64,000 nucleotides of DNA from positions 1-64,000 of the forward strand of contig CAZETS010000022.1 of assembly GCA_964515335.1 (NCBI GenBank), given 5' to 3'. Positions 1-8,912 of the stretch are shown here, piece by piece (the stretch's first letter is position 1; each line of letters starts with the position of its first letter). The stretch is from TMED88 sp964515335. Its GTDB lineage: Bacteria > Myxococcota_A > UBA9160 > UBA4427. The notes beneath the pieces are model-generated. The model did no database searches. It saw nothing but the letters and a program-made list of their open reading frames with translations, and was not told the origin of the DNA. The position numbers were made by a program, and so were the translations under genes.

Positions 1-143
1 TGCCAGGCACAATCCTCGATCCACCGTTCATCCAGCGGAACTTCTTCCTTCCGTCGGGGTTGAGAAACGTCGACGACAGCCGTCTACCAGCCCCAGGCCC
101 AACCGACGCCCATGCGCACGCTCGATCTCGGAAGGAATTCATC

Positions 144-1739
144 ATGCGATACCGACAACTTCTGGCCCTCCTGCTCGTCAACTCTCTCGTTGGCCTTCCC
201 GCCCTGGCTCAAGTGACCACAGCCACTCCGATCTCGCCGGGCCTGAGCTGCAAGATGCCCGTACCCAAAGTGGATCCGCGTCGTTCGCTCTTCGTCACGG
301 AAGTAGAGGTCGTGCAGAACGCGATCTCCCTCGAGGACGTGCTGGGTCAACTGGCCAGGGAGAGTCGGATTCCCGGCCTCGAGGCCATCGACCTCTGGGA
401 CCAGTGGTGGGATACCCAGAACACCTCTCCCGGGCTCGGCCTCGGGCCGAATTGCGACGACGTCGTGAACGCACAGGGAGAGCCGGCCATCAACGGCTTC
501 CCCATCGAGTGCCCCCGCAACGAAGGCGCCGAGATCAACGCAACGCCTTTCGACCCGTTCTCGAACAGCTTCTACGAGCCCATCGCGCTCGTGAACCGTA
601 TGGACCTGATGCCCGAAGACGGCTCGAATTGCGGCGAATATCGCGTGATCTTCGCCCGGCGGTCCGGTCAGAACAACGGCCTCCGGCGAAACCTCCTGAT
701 CTTCGAAGCCACGCTTCCCAACCCCAACCCGGGTTGCGAAGCCGACGGCTGCCGGGCCGTCGCGGAGTTCTGGGCGCGGTTGTCCCAGGTCGAGGATCCG
801 ATGCTGCGGGCGCGAATGCTGCGGGGCTTCTACCTGCGCGGCTTGCCCGATGCGGGCGTCGAGCCCGTCATTCGCATCGGACACTTCGGTCCCGGCGCCG
901 GGCAGATCCGCACCAACCAGTTTCTGAACACCCCTGCATCGCCCGTCTTCTGGCAGCTTCGCGAGTACAAGCTCGCGATGTTCTGCACCGATTCGGCCAG
1001 CAGCCGCTGCGGGCTGCAATTCGTGCCCGTGACGGTCAAGACGAACCCCTGGGGCGACCTCTTCGACGAGAACTCTCCGGAGAACCGCGCGCTGCCCTTC
1101 ATGCGGCACTTCATCACCCAGGTCGACGAGCTCGCCGCCCCCGACCTGAACGGTTTCTTCAACACCATCCCCGATCGGTTCAACGCAGGCCAGAGCAACT
1201 CCCAGGGCAGCGAGAACGACTACGTCTCGCACTTCGACCCGAACGGAAACTTCGCCCGCGCCATCGACCGGAAGCTCAGCCGGATCGGGAGCGCCCTGAC
1301 TCCCAGCGAGATCATTCGGCGCTCACAGACCCAATCCTGCGCCGGTTGCCATCAATTGAACAACCAGGCCCCCGCCAGCCTGCTCGGTGATGGGTTGGTC
1401 TGGCGGCCTTCGCTGAACTTCGTGCACGTGACCGAGCAGGACACGGACATCATCGGCTCGGATCTTCACTTTCGGATCTCGCCCGCGCTCGAAGACGTCT
1501 TCATCCCTCACCGGGAGCGGGTCTTCGAGCGCTATCTCGCATCCCGACCGTGCACGACCTGCGTGAGCCTGCCCCTCACCGGTTCGGGCTCGGGCCCGGA
1601 CGATGCCATCATCACGACTTCCGCCACCGCCGATGCGACGCCACTCCCCCCGAGCGCGGAGGAAGTGCGGCGACTCGACCTCGAGCTTCGAGCCGGCGAG
1701 ACCAGGGAAACGATCGGCGGATCACGCTCGGTCCACTGA
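144..1739 (+). CDS. Exported protein with one c-type heme-binding motif
   Basis: The 531-residue product has a clear Sec signal peptide (residues 1-23, ending PALAQ) and a single CxxCH heme-attachment motif, CAGCH, near residues 399-403. A CTTC pair lies near residue 470. The rest (many Asp/Asn/Gly, FYEPIALVNRMDLMP, RVIFARRS) belongs to no family I can name; similar long exported proteins ending in a lone heme motif occur in deltaproteobacteria. ATG 144 is chosen because GGAAGGA lies 7 nt upstream and the signal peptide begins there. The frame is open further upstream but that part codes for nothing hydrophobic. It stands alone, convergent with the P450 operon 12 nt away. A periplasmic electron-transfer or redox role is inferred only from the heme motif. 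Confidence 0.85.
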   Translation: MRYRQLLALLLVNSLVGLPALAQVTTATPISPGLSCKMPVPKVDPRRSLFVTEVEVVQNAISLEDVLGQLARESRIPGLEAIDLWDQWWDTQNTSPGLGLGPNCDDVVNAQGEPAINGFPIECPRNEGAEINATPFDPFSNSFYEPIALVNRMDLMPEDGSNCGEYRVIFARRSGQNNGLRRNLLIFEATLPNPNPGCEADGCRAVAEFWARLSQVEDPMLRARMLRGFYLRGLPDAGVEPVIRIGHFGPGAGQIRTNQFLNTPASPVFWQLREYKLAMFCTDSASSRCGLQFVPVTVKTNPWGDLFDENSPENRALPFMRHFITQVDELAAPDLNGFFNTIPDRFNAGQSNSQGSENDYVSHFDPNGNFARAIDRKLSRIGSALTPSEIIRRSQTQSCAGCHQLNNQAPASLLGDGLVWRPSLNFVHVTEQDTDIIGSDLHFRISPALEDVFIPHRERVFERYLASRPCTTCVSLPLTGSGSGPDDAIITTSATADATPLPPSAEEVRRLDLELRAGETRETIGGSRSVH

Positions 1740-1751
1740 TCGGCGCGACCT

Positions 1752-3011
1752 TCAGCGCAGCCGCACCGGCATCCATTTGATGCCGTTGATGAAGTTCGAT
1801 TGGAGCCGGTGCGGCGGCGCCGCGACCCGCGCAGCCGGGAAGCGCTCGAGCCACGCCTCGAAGGCTACTCGCATCTGCAGCCGGGCCATGTGACTGCCTG
1901 CACAGAAGTGCGTGCCGGTGCCGAACGCGAGATGCTGGTTCGGCTTGCGCGTAATGTCGAAGGTCTCGGGCTCCTCGAACACCTCGGGGTCGCGATTGGC
2001 CGCGCCGTAGTACATCACCACCTTGTCGCCCGCGCGGATCAGCTGACCACCGAGCTCGACGTCGCGGATGGCGGTGCGGCGGAACTGCATGACCGGCGTG
2101 ACCCAGCGCAGCACCTCGTCGATGGCGGTGGCCAACAGCTCGGGCTCGCCCTGCAGGCGCTCGAGCTGCTCGGGATGCGCACACAACGCCTCGAAGCCGC
2201 CGCTCAGGGCGTTTCGTGTCGTCTCGTTGCCGGCCACGATCAGCAGGAAGTAGTTCATGCCGAGCTCGAGCTTCGAGAGCCGCTCACCGTCGATGCGGCC
2301 GTTCACGAGGGACGAGAAGATGTCGTCGCGCGGGCGGCGCTCGCGATGGATCCGGGCCCGGCGCGCATAGAGGAAGATCTCGAGCACGGCGAGCCGGCCT
2401 CGAAACTGACTGCTGACCTCGGGATCCGAGGAGCCGATCAGACGGTTCGTCCACCTGTAGAAGCGGCGCGCATGTTTGTCGGGCACGCCGAGCAGGTTGG
2501 TCAAGCCGCCGAGTGAGATCGGCGCCGAAACGTCGTCGACGAACTCGCAGGTGTCGCGCCCATCGAGCTTCGAGAGGGTGCGGTCGACGATCGATCGCAG
2601 CGTCTGCTCGGTGCGACGCACGGCGCCGGGCTTGAAGTACGGGTTCATCAGGTTGCGCACCGCCGTATGGCGAGGCGGATCCATGTTGATCAGCTGCTTG
2701 CGCATGTTGTCGCGGTCGCGGTCGCGCATCTCACCGACCACGCACGTGCCCTCCTCGGAGGAGAAGAGCTCGGGATGCTTCGAGACGAACGCGACGTCCG
2801 CGTGGCGGGTGAGCGCCCAGTAGCCGGGGCCGGGCAGCAGGCCCGGCAGCGCGAGCTCGGGCTGCCAGTGCACGGGGGAGTGCTCGCGCAGCCAGCGAAA
2901 GGTCTCGTGGGGCGGGCCCGAGAGGTAGGTGCGCGGGTCGGAGAGGTCGGCGAGCGGCGGGCGCGTCGCGGAGGCGGATGCGTGGCTCGGCGCGTGATCG
3001 GCCGTGCTCAT
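1752..3011 (-). CDS. Cytochrome P450
   Basis: A soluble bacterial P450 of 419 residues. The heme-thiolate loop FGTGTHFCAG is present with the Cys ligand at about residue 370. The I-helix oxygen-binding motif AGNETTRN lies near residue 260 and a K-helix ExxR (EVLR) follows it. There is no membrane anchor, as expected for class I enzymes that need a ferredoxin and reductase; neither partner is encoded nearby. ATG 3011 overlaps the kinase stop as ATGA and has GGAG upstream, so it is translationally coupled as the last gene of the dioxygenase-nucleosidase-kinase-P450 operon. The substrate is unknown; the neighbours suggest oxidation of a nucleoside-derived or pentose-bearing compound, which is inference. 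Confidence 0.95.
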   Translation of the reverse strand: MSTADHAPSHASASATRPPLADLSDPRTYLSGPPHETFRWLREHSPVHWQPELALPGLLPGPGYWALTRHADVAFVSKHPELFSSEEGTCVVGEMRDRDRDNMRKQLINMDPPRHTAVRNLMNPYFKPGAVRRTEQTLRSIVDRTLSKLDGRDTCEFVDDVSAPISLGGLTNLLGVPDKHARRFYRWTNRLIGSSDPEVSSQFRGRLAVLEIFLYARRARIHRERRPRDDIFSSLVNGRIDGERLSKLELGMNYFLLIVAGNETTRNALSGGFEALCAHPEQLERLQGEPELLATAIDEVLRWVTPVMQFRRTAIRDVELGGQLIRAGDKVVMYYGAANRDPEVFEEPETFDITRKPNQHLAFGTGTHFCAGSHMARLQMRVAFEAWLERFPAARVAAPPHRLQSNFINGIKWMPVRLR

Positions 3012-3976
3012 CGTGGGGTCTCCTGCTGCGGGGTGATGGGACGGGCGGGCCCGGCCCGCGCCACCTGCGACTCGACGTCGGCGCGCTTCGGCGCCGACGG
3101 CTGCGCCCCCTCGACGGTAACCGAGCACGCCGCGCCGGCGTTCGCGAAGGCCAGGGCGTCGACGAGGGGCCGCCCGGCGGCCAACGCCGCCGCCATGCAG
3201 CCACTGAATACGTCGCCCGCCCCGGTGGCGTCGACCGCCTCGACGCCGTGAGCGTCGACCTCGAAGCTTCCGTCGGGCCCGGCCATCACGACGCCCCCCC
3301 GGCCGAGCGTCACGCAGACGGTCTCGACGCCGCGCTCGCGCAGCCACGCCGCGGCCCGCTCGGCGCCCCGGCGATCCGCCACCTCGAGCCCCGTCAGCTG
3401 TGCGGCCTCGGTCGCGTTCGGCGTGAGGATCGAGACCCGGGCGAGCAGCGAGTCGGGCAGCCGGCACGCCGGCGCGGGGTCGAGCACGACGCGCACACCG
3501 GCGTCGGCGGCCATGCGCGCGGCGGCAGCAACGGTCTCGAGCGGGGTTTCGAGCTGAAGCAGCAGCACCGCCGCCGACTCGATGGTTTCGCGAGCCGCCT
3601 CGAGGTGCGCCGGCGAGAGGGCCGAGTTGGCGCCGCTCGCGACCGCAATCGAGTTCTCGCCCTTCGCGTCGACGAAGATGAACGCCACACCGGTCGGCTG
3701 CGACGGCTCGATCGCGACGGCGCTCGCGTCGATGCCCTCGGCCTCGAAGCCCTCGCGCGCACGCCGGCCGAGATCGTCGTCACCGAGACAGGCCACGAAG
3801 CTCACTGCGGCCCCGGCCCGCGCCGCCGCGACCGCCTGGTTGGCCCCCTTGCCGCCGGCCGCTCGGGCGAACCGGCCGCCGAGCACCGTCTCACCCGGCC
3901 CGGGCAGCGCCGGCACCCGCACGATGAGGTCGGCGTTCGAGCTGCCGACGACGACGACCGACGCCGCGGCGCTCAC
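3008..3976 (-). CDS. rbsK: Ribokinase (PfkB family sugar kinase)
   Basis: A 322-residue PfkB-family kinase. The N-terminal signature is GGKGANQAVAAARAG near residues 37-51, the substrate region is NADLIVRVPALPGPGET near the start, and the C-terminal ATP/anion-hole motif DATGAGDVFSG carries the catalytic Asp. This pattern is typical of ribokinase, which makes ribose 5-phosphate from ribose. GTG 3976 overlaps the nucleoside hydrolase stop (GTGA) and the gene's own stop overlaps the P450 start. Next to a nucleoside hydrolase, the simplest role is trapping the ribose released from nucleosides. Other PfkB substrates (inosine, 2-keto-3-deoxygluconate) cannot be excluded. Confidence 0.92.
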   Translation of the reverse strand: MSAAASVVVVGSSNADLIVRVPALPGPGETVLGGRFARAAGGKGANQAVAAARAGAAVSFVACLGDDDLGRRAREGFEAEGIDASAVAIEPSQPTGVAFIFVDAKGENSIAVASGANSALSPAHLEAARETIESAAVLLLQLETPLETVAAAARMAADAGVRVVLDPAPACRLPDSLLARVSILTPNATEAAQLTGLEVADRRGAERAAAWLRERGVETVCVTLGRGGVVMAGPDGSFEVDAHGVEAVDATGAGDVFSGCMAAALAAGRPLVDALAFANAGAACSVTVEGAQPSAPKRADVESQVARAGPARPITPQQETPR

Positions 3977-4890
3977 GTTGCCGCCCCGGCGAGCCAGATC
4001 TCCATCAGGTGCGCTTCGAGCCTCGGCGTGTCGACGCTCGTCGCGACTGCGACGTCGGCGCCGTCGGCGGCCTCGCGATGGGTCACGGCCGCGTCGTCGA
4101 TGCGAATGCGCTCGCTCGACCACTCGCAGACGTCGGGCTCGATCATCGTCATCGCGGCCAACGGATCGTGGAGATGGACGGCGGGGTGTTTCGAGCCGAG
4201 CCGGTCGCGCAAAGCCGCGATCCACTCGCCGCAGAGCACGGCCAGGCACCGCGCCAACGCATCGCCGGACCGAAGACGCTGCCACTGCGCCTCGGGCAAC
4301 ACGGTCTGCATGGTCACCTCGATGGGCGCGATCCGCGGCGGCGCGCCCTGCCCGGCCTCGAGCACGGCGGCGACGGCGTGCGGGTCGCACCACCAGTTCC
4401 ACTCGGGGATCTGCCGCAACGTGCCGGGGATCTCGACGTCGGCGACCTTGCCCCCCATGATCGTGAGCGGCGGCAGCGCGACGCCCGCCCGTGCCAGCGC
4501 GCCGAGATTGGTCATCGGCCCGATCGAGAGCATCGCCTCGGGCCGTGTGCGCTCGATGGCCTCGGCCAGCCGCGCGACGGCCGCCTCGCCGTCCGCCTCG
4601 CGCTCGACCTTTGCCAGCGGCGCCGCGTCTTCGAAGAGCCCGAGCCCCTCGTGACCGAACATGCGGCCGTGACGGCCGGGCGTGAGGGGCACGCCGAGCC
4701 CCGTCACGACGGGCACGTCGGGGGAGCCGGCACGCGCGCAGAGCTCACGGGCGATGCGCGTGCGCAGCGCGACGTCGCCGAAGACGGTCGAGACACCCAC
4801 GAGCTCGACGCCCGGGTGACGCAGCGCCCAGGCGAGCGTGAGCGCGTCGTCGACGTCGCTGCCCACGTCGGTATCGATCCACAATCGCAT
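3973..4890 (-). CDS. Inosine-uridine-type nucleoside hydrolase
   Basis: A 305-residue member of the IU-nucleoside hydrolase family, which cleaves the N-glycosidic bond of ribonucleosides to give base plus ribose. The calcium-binding Asp cluster is at the very N-terminus (DTDVGSDVDDALTLAWAL, residues 6-23). Further family blocks are SIGPMTNLG and the late HDPLAA segment, which supplies the catalytic His and another metal Asp. The ATG start follows the dioxygenase gene by 37 nt and has no strong ribosome binding site. It overlaps the kinase gene by 4 nt. The pairing with ribokinase supports a nucleoside salvage or nucleoside-like degradation function. Confidence 0.93.
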   Translation of the reverse strand: MRLWIDTDVGSDVDDALTLAWALRHPGVELVGVSTVFGDVALRTRIARELCARAGSPDVPVVTGLGVPLTPGRHGRMFGHEGLGLFEDAAPLAKVEREADGEAAVARLAEAIERTRPEAMLSIGPMTNLGALARAGVALPPLTIMGGKVADVEIPGTLRQIPEWNWWCDPHAVAAVLEAGQGAPPRIAPIEVTMQTVLPEAQWQRLRSGDALARCLAVLCGEWIAALRDRLGSKHPAVHLHDPLAAMTMIEPDVCEWSSERIRIDDAAVTHREAADGADVAVATSVDTPRLEAHLMEIWLAGAAT

Positions 4891-4927
4891 CGTCTGCGGG
4901 CCCCTTCTCGGTCGCCGGGTCGGCCGG

Positions 4928-5710
4928 CTAAGCCGGCGTCTCCCCTTCGACGGTCACGCGCTGAAGCACACGCTCTTCGTCACCGTGGTCGTGAATCGCG
5001 TAGTGGAGCACACAGCGGTTGTCCCAGACGACCAGATCGCCCGGCGACCAGCGGACCCGCGCCGTCAGATGCGGCCGCGTCCCCCACTCGTACAGGAACT
5101 CGAGCAGCGGCCGGCTCTCTTCGGCCGTCATGCCCTCGAAGCGGCGCGTGAAGGCCCGGCAAACGTAGAGGGCGCGGCGCCCCGTCCCGGGATGCGTGCG
5201 GACGGCGGGATGCACGACCTCCTCCGGCGCCTCGCGCCCCATCGCGCGCGCCAGGGCGGCACCGCTGTGCACGGCGCGCAGTCCGAGCAGCAGCCGCTGC
5301 ATGGCCGGCGAGAGCTCTTCGAAGGCGCTCACCTGGTCGGCGAACTGCGTGTCGCCACCGACCTCGGGCACGCGATGCGCCTGCAGAAGCGTGTAGGCCG
5401 GCGGCCGCGGCGCGAACGTGACGTCGCTGTGCCAGTGCTCGTTCAGCGTCAGGCGCTTGCCGAAGTTGCGGATCTCGATCACGCCCGGGTGCCCTTCGAT
5501 GTGCGGGACGACCGGATGAAGCTGCGGCTCGCCGAGCCCACGCGCAACGCGCAGGAGTGCGTCGGGAGAGAGCACGGGGCCGGGTACGACCACCACGAGG
5601 TGCTCGTGCAGGGCCTTCACGAGTTGATCGCGCGCCGAATCATCGAAGCGCTCGAGGTCGAGCCCCTCGATTCGCGCGCCGAGCGATCCGGCCAGGCGTC
5701 GTATGTGCAA
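4928..5710 (-). CDS. TauD/TfdA-family Fe(II)/2-oxoglutarate dioxygenase
   Basis: A 260-residue TauD/TfdA-type oxygenase. The iron-binding facial triad is visible as H94-S-D96 in NEHWHSDVTF and H236 in VWDNRCVLHYA. Arg 251 in QRVTVEG is placed to bind 2-oxoglutarate. Family members hydroxylate taurine, 2,4-D and many other small acids, and the substrate here is not evident. The start is TTG 5710, chosen because a strong GAGGAGG lies 7 nt upstream. It heads the minus-strand set with nucleoside hydrolase, ribokinase and P450, so two different oxygenases flank a nucleoside-cleaving pair. It is divergent from the DUF3604 gene. Confidence 0.92.
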   Translation of the reverse strand: MHIRRLAGSLGARIEGLDLERFDDSARDQLVKALHEHLVVVVPGPVLSPDALLRVARGLGEPQLHPVVPHIEGHPGVIEIRNFGKRLTLNEHWHSDVTFAPRPPAYTLLQAHRVPEVGGDTQFADQVSAFEELSPAMQRLLLGLRAVHSGAALARAMGREAPEEVVHPAVRTHPGTGRRALYVCRAFTRRFEGMTAEESRPLLEFLYEWGTRPHLTARVRWSPGDLVVWDNRCVLHYAIHDHGDEERVLQRVTVEGETPA

Positions 5711-5809
5711 GGCTCACTCCTCCTCGACCCGAAACATGTTGACACAGACGGCAGGCCGACTCTTCCTCGCCCGCCGGGCCGCCTGTGGCCCGATCGGCCG
5801 CCACGCGGG

Positions 5810-5815
5810 TACAGT
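5810..5815 (+). promoter_or_regulatory. Possible -10 element for the DUF3604 gene
   Basis: TACAGT matches the TAnnnT form of a sigma-70 -10 hexamer and lies 84 nt before the GTG start. No convincing -35 box is seen. The divergent TauD-type gene starts 99 nt to the left. Confidence 0.25.
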
Positions 5816-5898
5816 GTCGCCGCACTGCGGCTCGCGAACGTCCGTCCACCAGCGAGAATCCACGGGATGCCCGAACCCCGCCCGAAGAAAGCCCCATC

Positions 5899-8133
5899 GT
5901 GTTGAGGAAGTTCGTCATCCGGGGCTTGCTGCCGCTCGCCGGTCTGGCCGCGGCGGGAGCGGTCTTCGTCTATCTCGTCGGCATCGGCGTCGGCGGCCAA
6001 TTGCGGGGCCGCGGCGAGGTCAGCCCGCACCCCATCTCCGAAGCCCGGCTCGACGCACGCCTCGCTGCGCAGCGCGATGCGGTGCCCGACCTCGCCGAGC
6101 CCTCGCAGATCCTCTTCGGCGACCTGCACGTGCACACGACCTGGTCGGGCGATGCCTTCGTCTTCTCACTGCCGATCTTCCAGGGCGAGGGAGCACACCC
6201 GCCTGCCGATGCGTGCGACTTCGCACGCCACTGCGCGGCGCTCGACTTCTGGAGCATCAACGATCACGCCGAGGCGCTGACTCCGCGCCAGTGGGACGAG
6301 ACCCGCCAGGCCGTGCGTGAGTGCAACGCCGTGGCGGCCGACGCGGCAAACCCCGACCTCGTGACCTACCTCGGCTGGGAGTGGACGCAGTCGGCGCCCC
6401 CGAACCCCGGCCCCGACGACCGCATCCACTACGGGCACAAGAACGTGGTGCTGCTCGAGCAGGAGGAGGGCCGCGTCCCGACCCGGCCGATCGGCGCCGG
6501 CTCGGGCGGGCTCTTTTCCGGAGGCGTGCCTTCGGGGGCGTGGCCGCTGGTGCGGTTCGGCATGACGCTGCGAGACTGGCCCGACCTGCAGCCCTACCTC
6601 GACTTCAACGCATTCGCCGACGAGGTGGCCGGGCTCGAGGTATGCGAAAAGGGCGTGCCCGTGCGCGAGCTGCCGGACACGTGCCTCGAAGGCGCCGAGA
6701 CGCCCGAGCTGCTCTTCGAGAAGCTCGACGACTGGGGCTACCCGAGCCTCGTGATTCCGCACGGGACGGCGTGGGGCATCCACGCGCCGCCCGAAGCGAA
6801 GCTGGCGCAACAGCTCTCGAGGGCCGACCACGACCCCGAACGGCAGCGCCTCTTCGAGGTGTACTCGGGGCACGGCGGCAGTGAACGATTCGTGGAGATG
6901 CAGGACAGCACCGTCGACGAGAACGGCGCCGCGGTGTGCGCGCCGCCGACCGACGACTACGAGCCGTGCTGTTGGCGCGCGGGCGAGATCGTACGCGAAC
7001 GCTGTACGGCGAACGGCTTCGATGCGGCCACCTGCGAGCGCCGCGCGATCGACGCGCGAGCCGCGGCGCTCGCGACGAATCCTCCCGAATCGACCATCGC
7101 CGGCTCGACGGCCGCCGATTGGCGCGAGTGCGGGCAGGCCGCCTCGAGCTTTTTGCCCGCGTATCTCTATCGACCGGACATGAGCGCACAGGCGGGGCTC
7201 GCTCTGCGCGCAGGAGATGGCTCGACCTACCGCTACGGTCTGATCGGCTCGAGCGACAACCACAAAGCGCGCGCCGGGGCCGGCTACAAAGAGGTGGACC
7301 GCAAGGCCTTCGGCGACGCCTATGGGCTCAGCGACCCCTGGCACGAGACCCTCTCGCCCAAGGACGCACCGGGCGACGCGACGCTCGCCGAGCCCCGACT
7401 TCTGGCGGGGTTGATGGTCGGCTTCGAGCGGGGGGCTTCCTTCTACTACACGGGCGGGCTCGTTGCCGTACACAGCCGCGGCCGGGACCGCGAGTCGATC
7501 TTCGAGGCGCTGCACGCCCGCAACACCTATGCGACGTCGGGTCCGCGAATTCTGCTCTGGTTCGATCTGCTGAACGGCCCGGGCGGCCTCGAGCGACCGA
7601 TGGGCAGCGTCGTCGATGCCGGCGCCGAGACGCCGCGCTTCCGCGTGCGCGCAGCCGGAGCATTCGAGCAGCAGCCGGGCTGCCCCGAATCGGCCGTGCG
7701 CGGGCTCGGCCCCGAACGCCTCGAGCTGCTCTGCCGCGGAGAGTGCCATCACCCCGGCGACTCTCGCCATCCGATCACCCGCATCGAGGTCGTCCGCATC
7801 GTCAAGCAGGCGCACCCCGAAGAGCCGATCGAGCCGCTCATAGAGGACCCGTGGCTCACCCTGCCCTGCCCCGGCGACGGCAGCGGATGCAGCGTCGAGT
7901 TCGCGGGCGAGCCGGCCGAGCCGGGACGCGAAGTGGTCTACTACGTGCGCGCCCTGCAGGCCCCGACGCCGGCAGTCAACGGCGACCCGATGCGCTGTGA
8001 GCGAGACGCCTACGGGCGCTGCATCGAGGCGCGGGGCTGCCCCGCGGCCGGGCCCGAATTCGACGCGAGCGACGACTGCCTGGCGCCTGTGGAAGAACGC
8101 GCCTGGTCGTCGCCGATCTTCGTTCGGGGTTGA
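5899..8133 (+). CDS. DUF3604 family protein, membrane-anchored
   Basis: A 744-residue protein of the DUF3604 family, recognised by FGDLHVHTTWSGDAF (about residues 73-87), SINDHAEA, the long GYPSLVIPHGTAWG segment and GSSDNHKARAG near residue 450. The DLHVHT and later His/Asp motifs resemble PHP-type metal sites, which suggests a metal-dependent hydrolase, but no reaction is established for the family that I know of. Residues 9-30 form one transmembrane helix after a basic start, so the bulk should be periplasmic. Ten or more Cys in the middle and C-terminal parts (for example CCWRAGEIVRERC) fit an oxidising compartment. GTG 5899 has GAAGAAAG upstream and precedes the helix directly. Confidence 0.9.
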   Translation: MLRKFVIRGLLPLAGLAAAGAVFVYLVGIGVGGQLRGRGEVSPHPISEARLDARLAAQRDAVPDLAEPSQILFGDLHVHTTWSGDAFVFSLPIFQGEGAHPPADACDFARHCAALDFWSINDHAEALTPRQWDETRQAVRECNAVAADAANPDLVTYLGWEWTQSAPPNPGPDDRIHYGHKNVVLLEQEEGRVPTRPIGAGSGGLFSGGVPSGAWPLVRFGMTLRDWPDLQPYLDFNAFADEVAGLEVCEKGVPVRELPDTCLEGAETPELLFEKLDDWGYPSLVIPHGTAWGIHAPPEAKLAQQLSRADHDPERQRLFEVYSGHGGSERFVEMQDSTVDENGAAVCAPPTDDYEPCCWRAGEIVRERCTANGFDAATCERRAIDARAAALATNPPESTIAGSTAADWRECGQAASSFLPAYLYRPDMSAQAGLALRAGDGSTYRYGLIGSSDNHKARAGAGYKEVDRKAFGDAYGLSDPWHETLSPKDAPGDATLAEPRLLAGLMVGFERGASFYYTGGLVAVHSRGRDRESIFEALHARNTYATSGPRILLWFDLLNGPGGLERPMGSVVDAGAETPRFRVRAAGAFEQQPGCPESAVRGLGPERLELLCRGECHHPGDSRHPITRIEVVRIVKQAHPEEPIEPLIEDPWLTLPCPGDGSGCSVEFAGEPAEPGREVVYYVRALQAPTPAVNGDPMRCERDAYGRCIEARGCPAAGPEFDASDDCLAPVEERAWSSPIFVRG

Positions 8134-8168
8134 GCGCCGCGGCCGAGCGCGCCGGACCCGCTGCGCGC

Positions 8169-8912
8169 TCAGCCTCCCGAACCCGGCTCCATCGCGGCGC
8201 CGGCCCCGCCCCCGCCGCCGCGGAGCCGCTCCGCGACGCTCCGCATCGTCGGCCATTCGACACCCGCGAGCCTTCCCAGCAGGCCTTCGAGCCCGGCGGC
8301 GGCGGCCTCGTCCATGATCTCGTGGTGCAGCTCGATTCCCGCGTAGCCCCGGTCGGCCAGGAGCGCCTCCACCTCTTCGAACGTGGCATCCCATGGCTTG
8401 TGGACCGGCTGCGGGCGCCACTTCACCGGGTCGGTCGTCATCGGCACGCGCGGCACTCGAGGGCTCTCGGGGGACGATGACGTTTCGATCACCGAGACCG
8501 CGAGGTACTGCTCGTCCGCGAGGACCTCGAGGGTCGATTCGCCGAGTCGGTCCCACGGCGGAACGAAGATCGGCTCGAACAATGAGCCGAGTCGCCGCTC
8601 GAGAATTCGACGACCCGCGAGAACGTCGCTGCGCTGCTCCTCGACCCCCCGCTCGTCTCCGAACTCGAAGCGGCGCTTGCCGGTGCCGCGGTCGAGGTGA
8701 AGGTAGCCGTGCTGTTGGGCCGAGACGGGCGTCCGGGAGCGTGCCGCGCGCTCGAGCAGCCGTCCCGCTTCGTCGGCCGTGAGATCGGCCGGGATCACTC
8801 CGAGGTGGACGGGAGCACCGTGATCCTCCAGCACCGTCCACACGCGCTCGAGCCGGTCGCAGAGGCCTCGAACATCGTCGAGGCGGATCACGACTTCACG
8901 GTTCATTGCCAT
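8169..8912 (-). CDS. NodB-like polysaccharide deacetylase-type protein
   Basis: A 247-residue protein with the fold signature of carbohydrate esterase 4-like enzymes. Its VVIRLDDVRG segment near the N-terminus holds the first metal/catalytic Asp pair, QQHGYLH supplies a His, and FVPPWDRLGESTLEVLA matches the PPWNR block of bacterial DUF2334-like deacetylases. ELHHEIMDE near the C-terminus supplies another His. The C-terminus ends in a Gly-rich tail. The stop of the upstream glycosyltransferase overlaps the start (ATG 8906 gives ATGA; ATG 8912 is in frame and equally possible). Coupled translation with a glycosyltransferase suggests glycan or surface polysaccharide modification. Confidence 0.82.
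   Translation of the reverse strand: MAMNREVVIRLDDVRGLCDRLERVWTVLEDHGAPVHLGVIPADLTADEAGRLLERAARSRTPVSAQQHGYLHLDRGTGKRRFEFGDERGVEEQRSDVLAGRRILERRLGSLFEPIFVPPWDRLGESTLEVLADEQYLAVSVIETSSSPESPRVPRVPMTTDPVKWRPQPVHKPWDATFEEVEALLADRGYAGIELHHEIMDEAAAAGLEGLLGRLAGVEWPTMRSVAERLRGGGGGAGAAMEPGSGG

Noticed and set aside
5739..5744. Perfect TTGACA in the gap before the DUF3604 gene
   Set aside because: No -10 element lies 16-18 nt downstream, and the neighbouring AACATGTT palindrome is too short to assign to a regulator.
6166..8841. Long minus-strand open frame (891 codons) across the DUF3604 gene
   Set aside because: It is the antisense shadow of a high-GC gene; the translation is Arg/Ala-rich with no motifs, while the plus strand has clear DUF3604 blocks.
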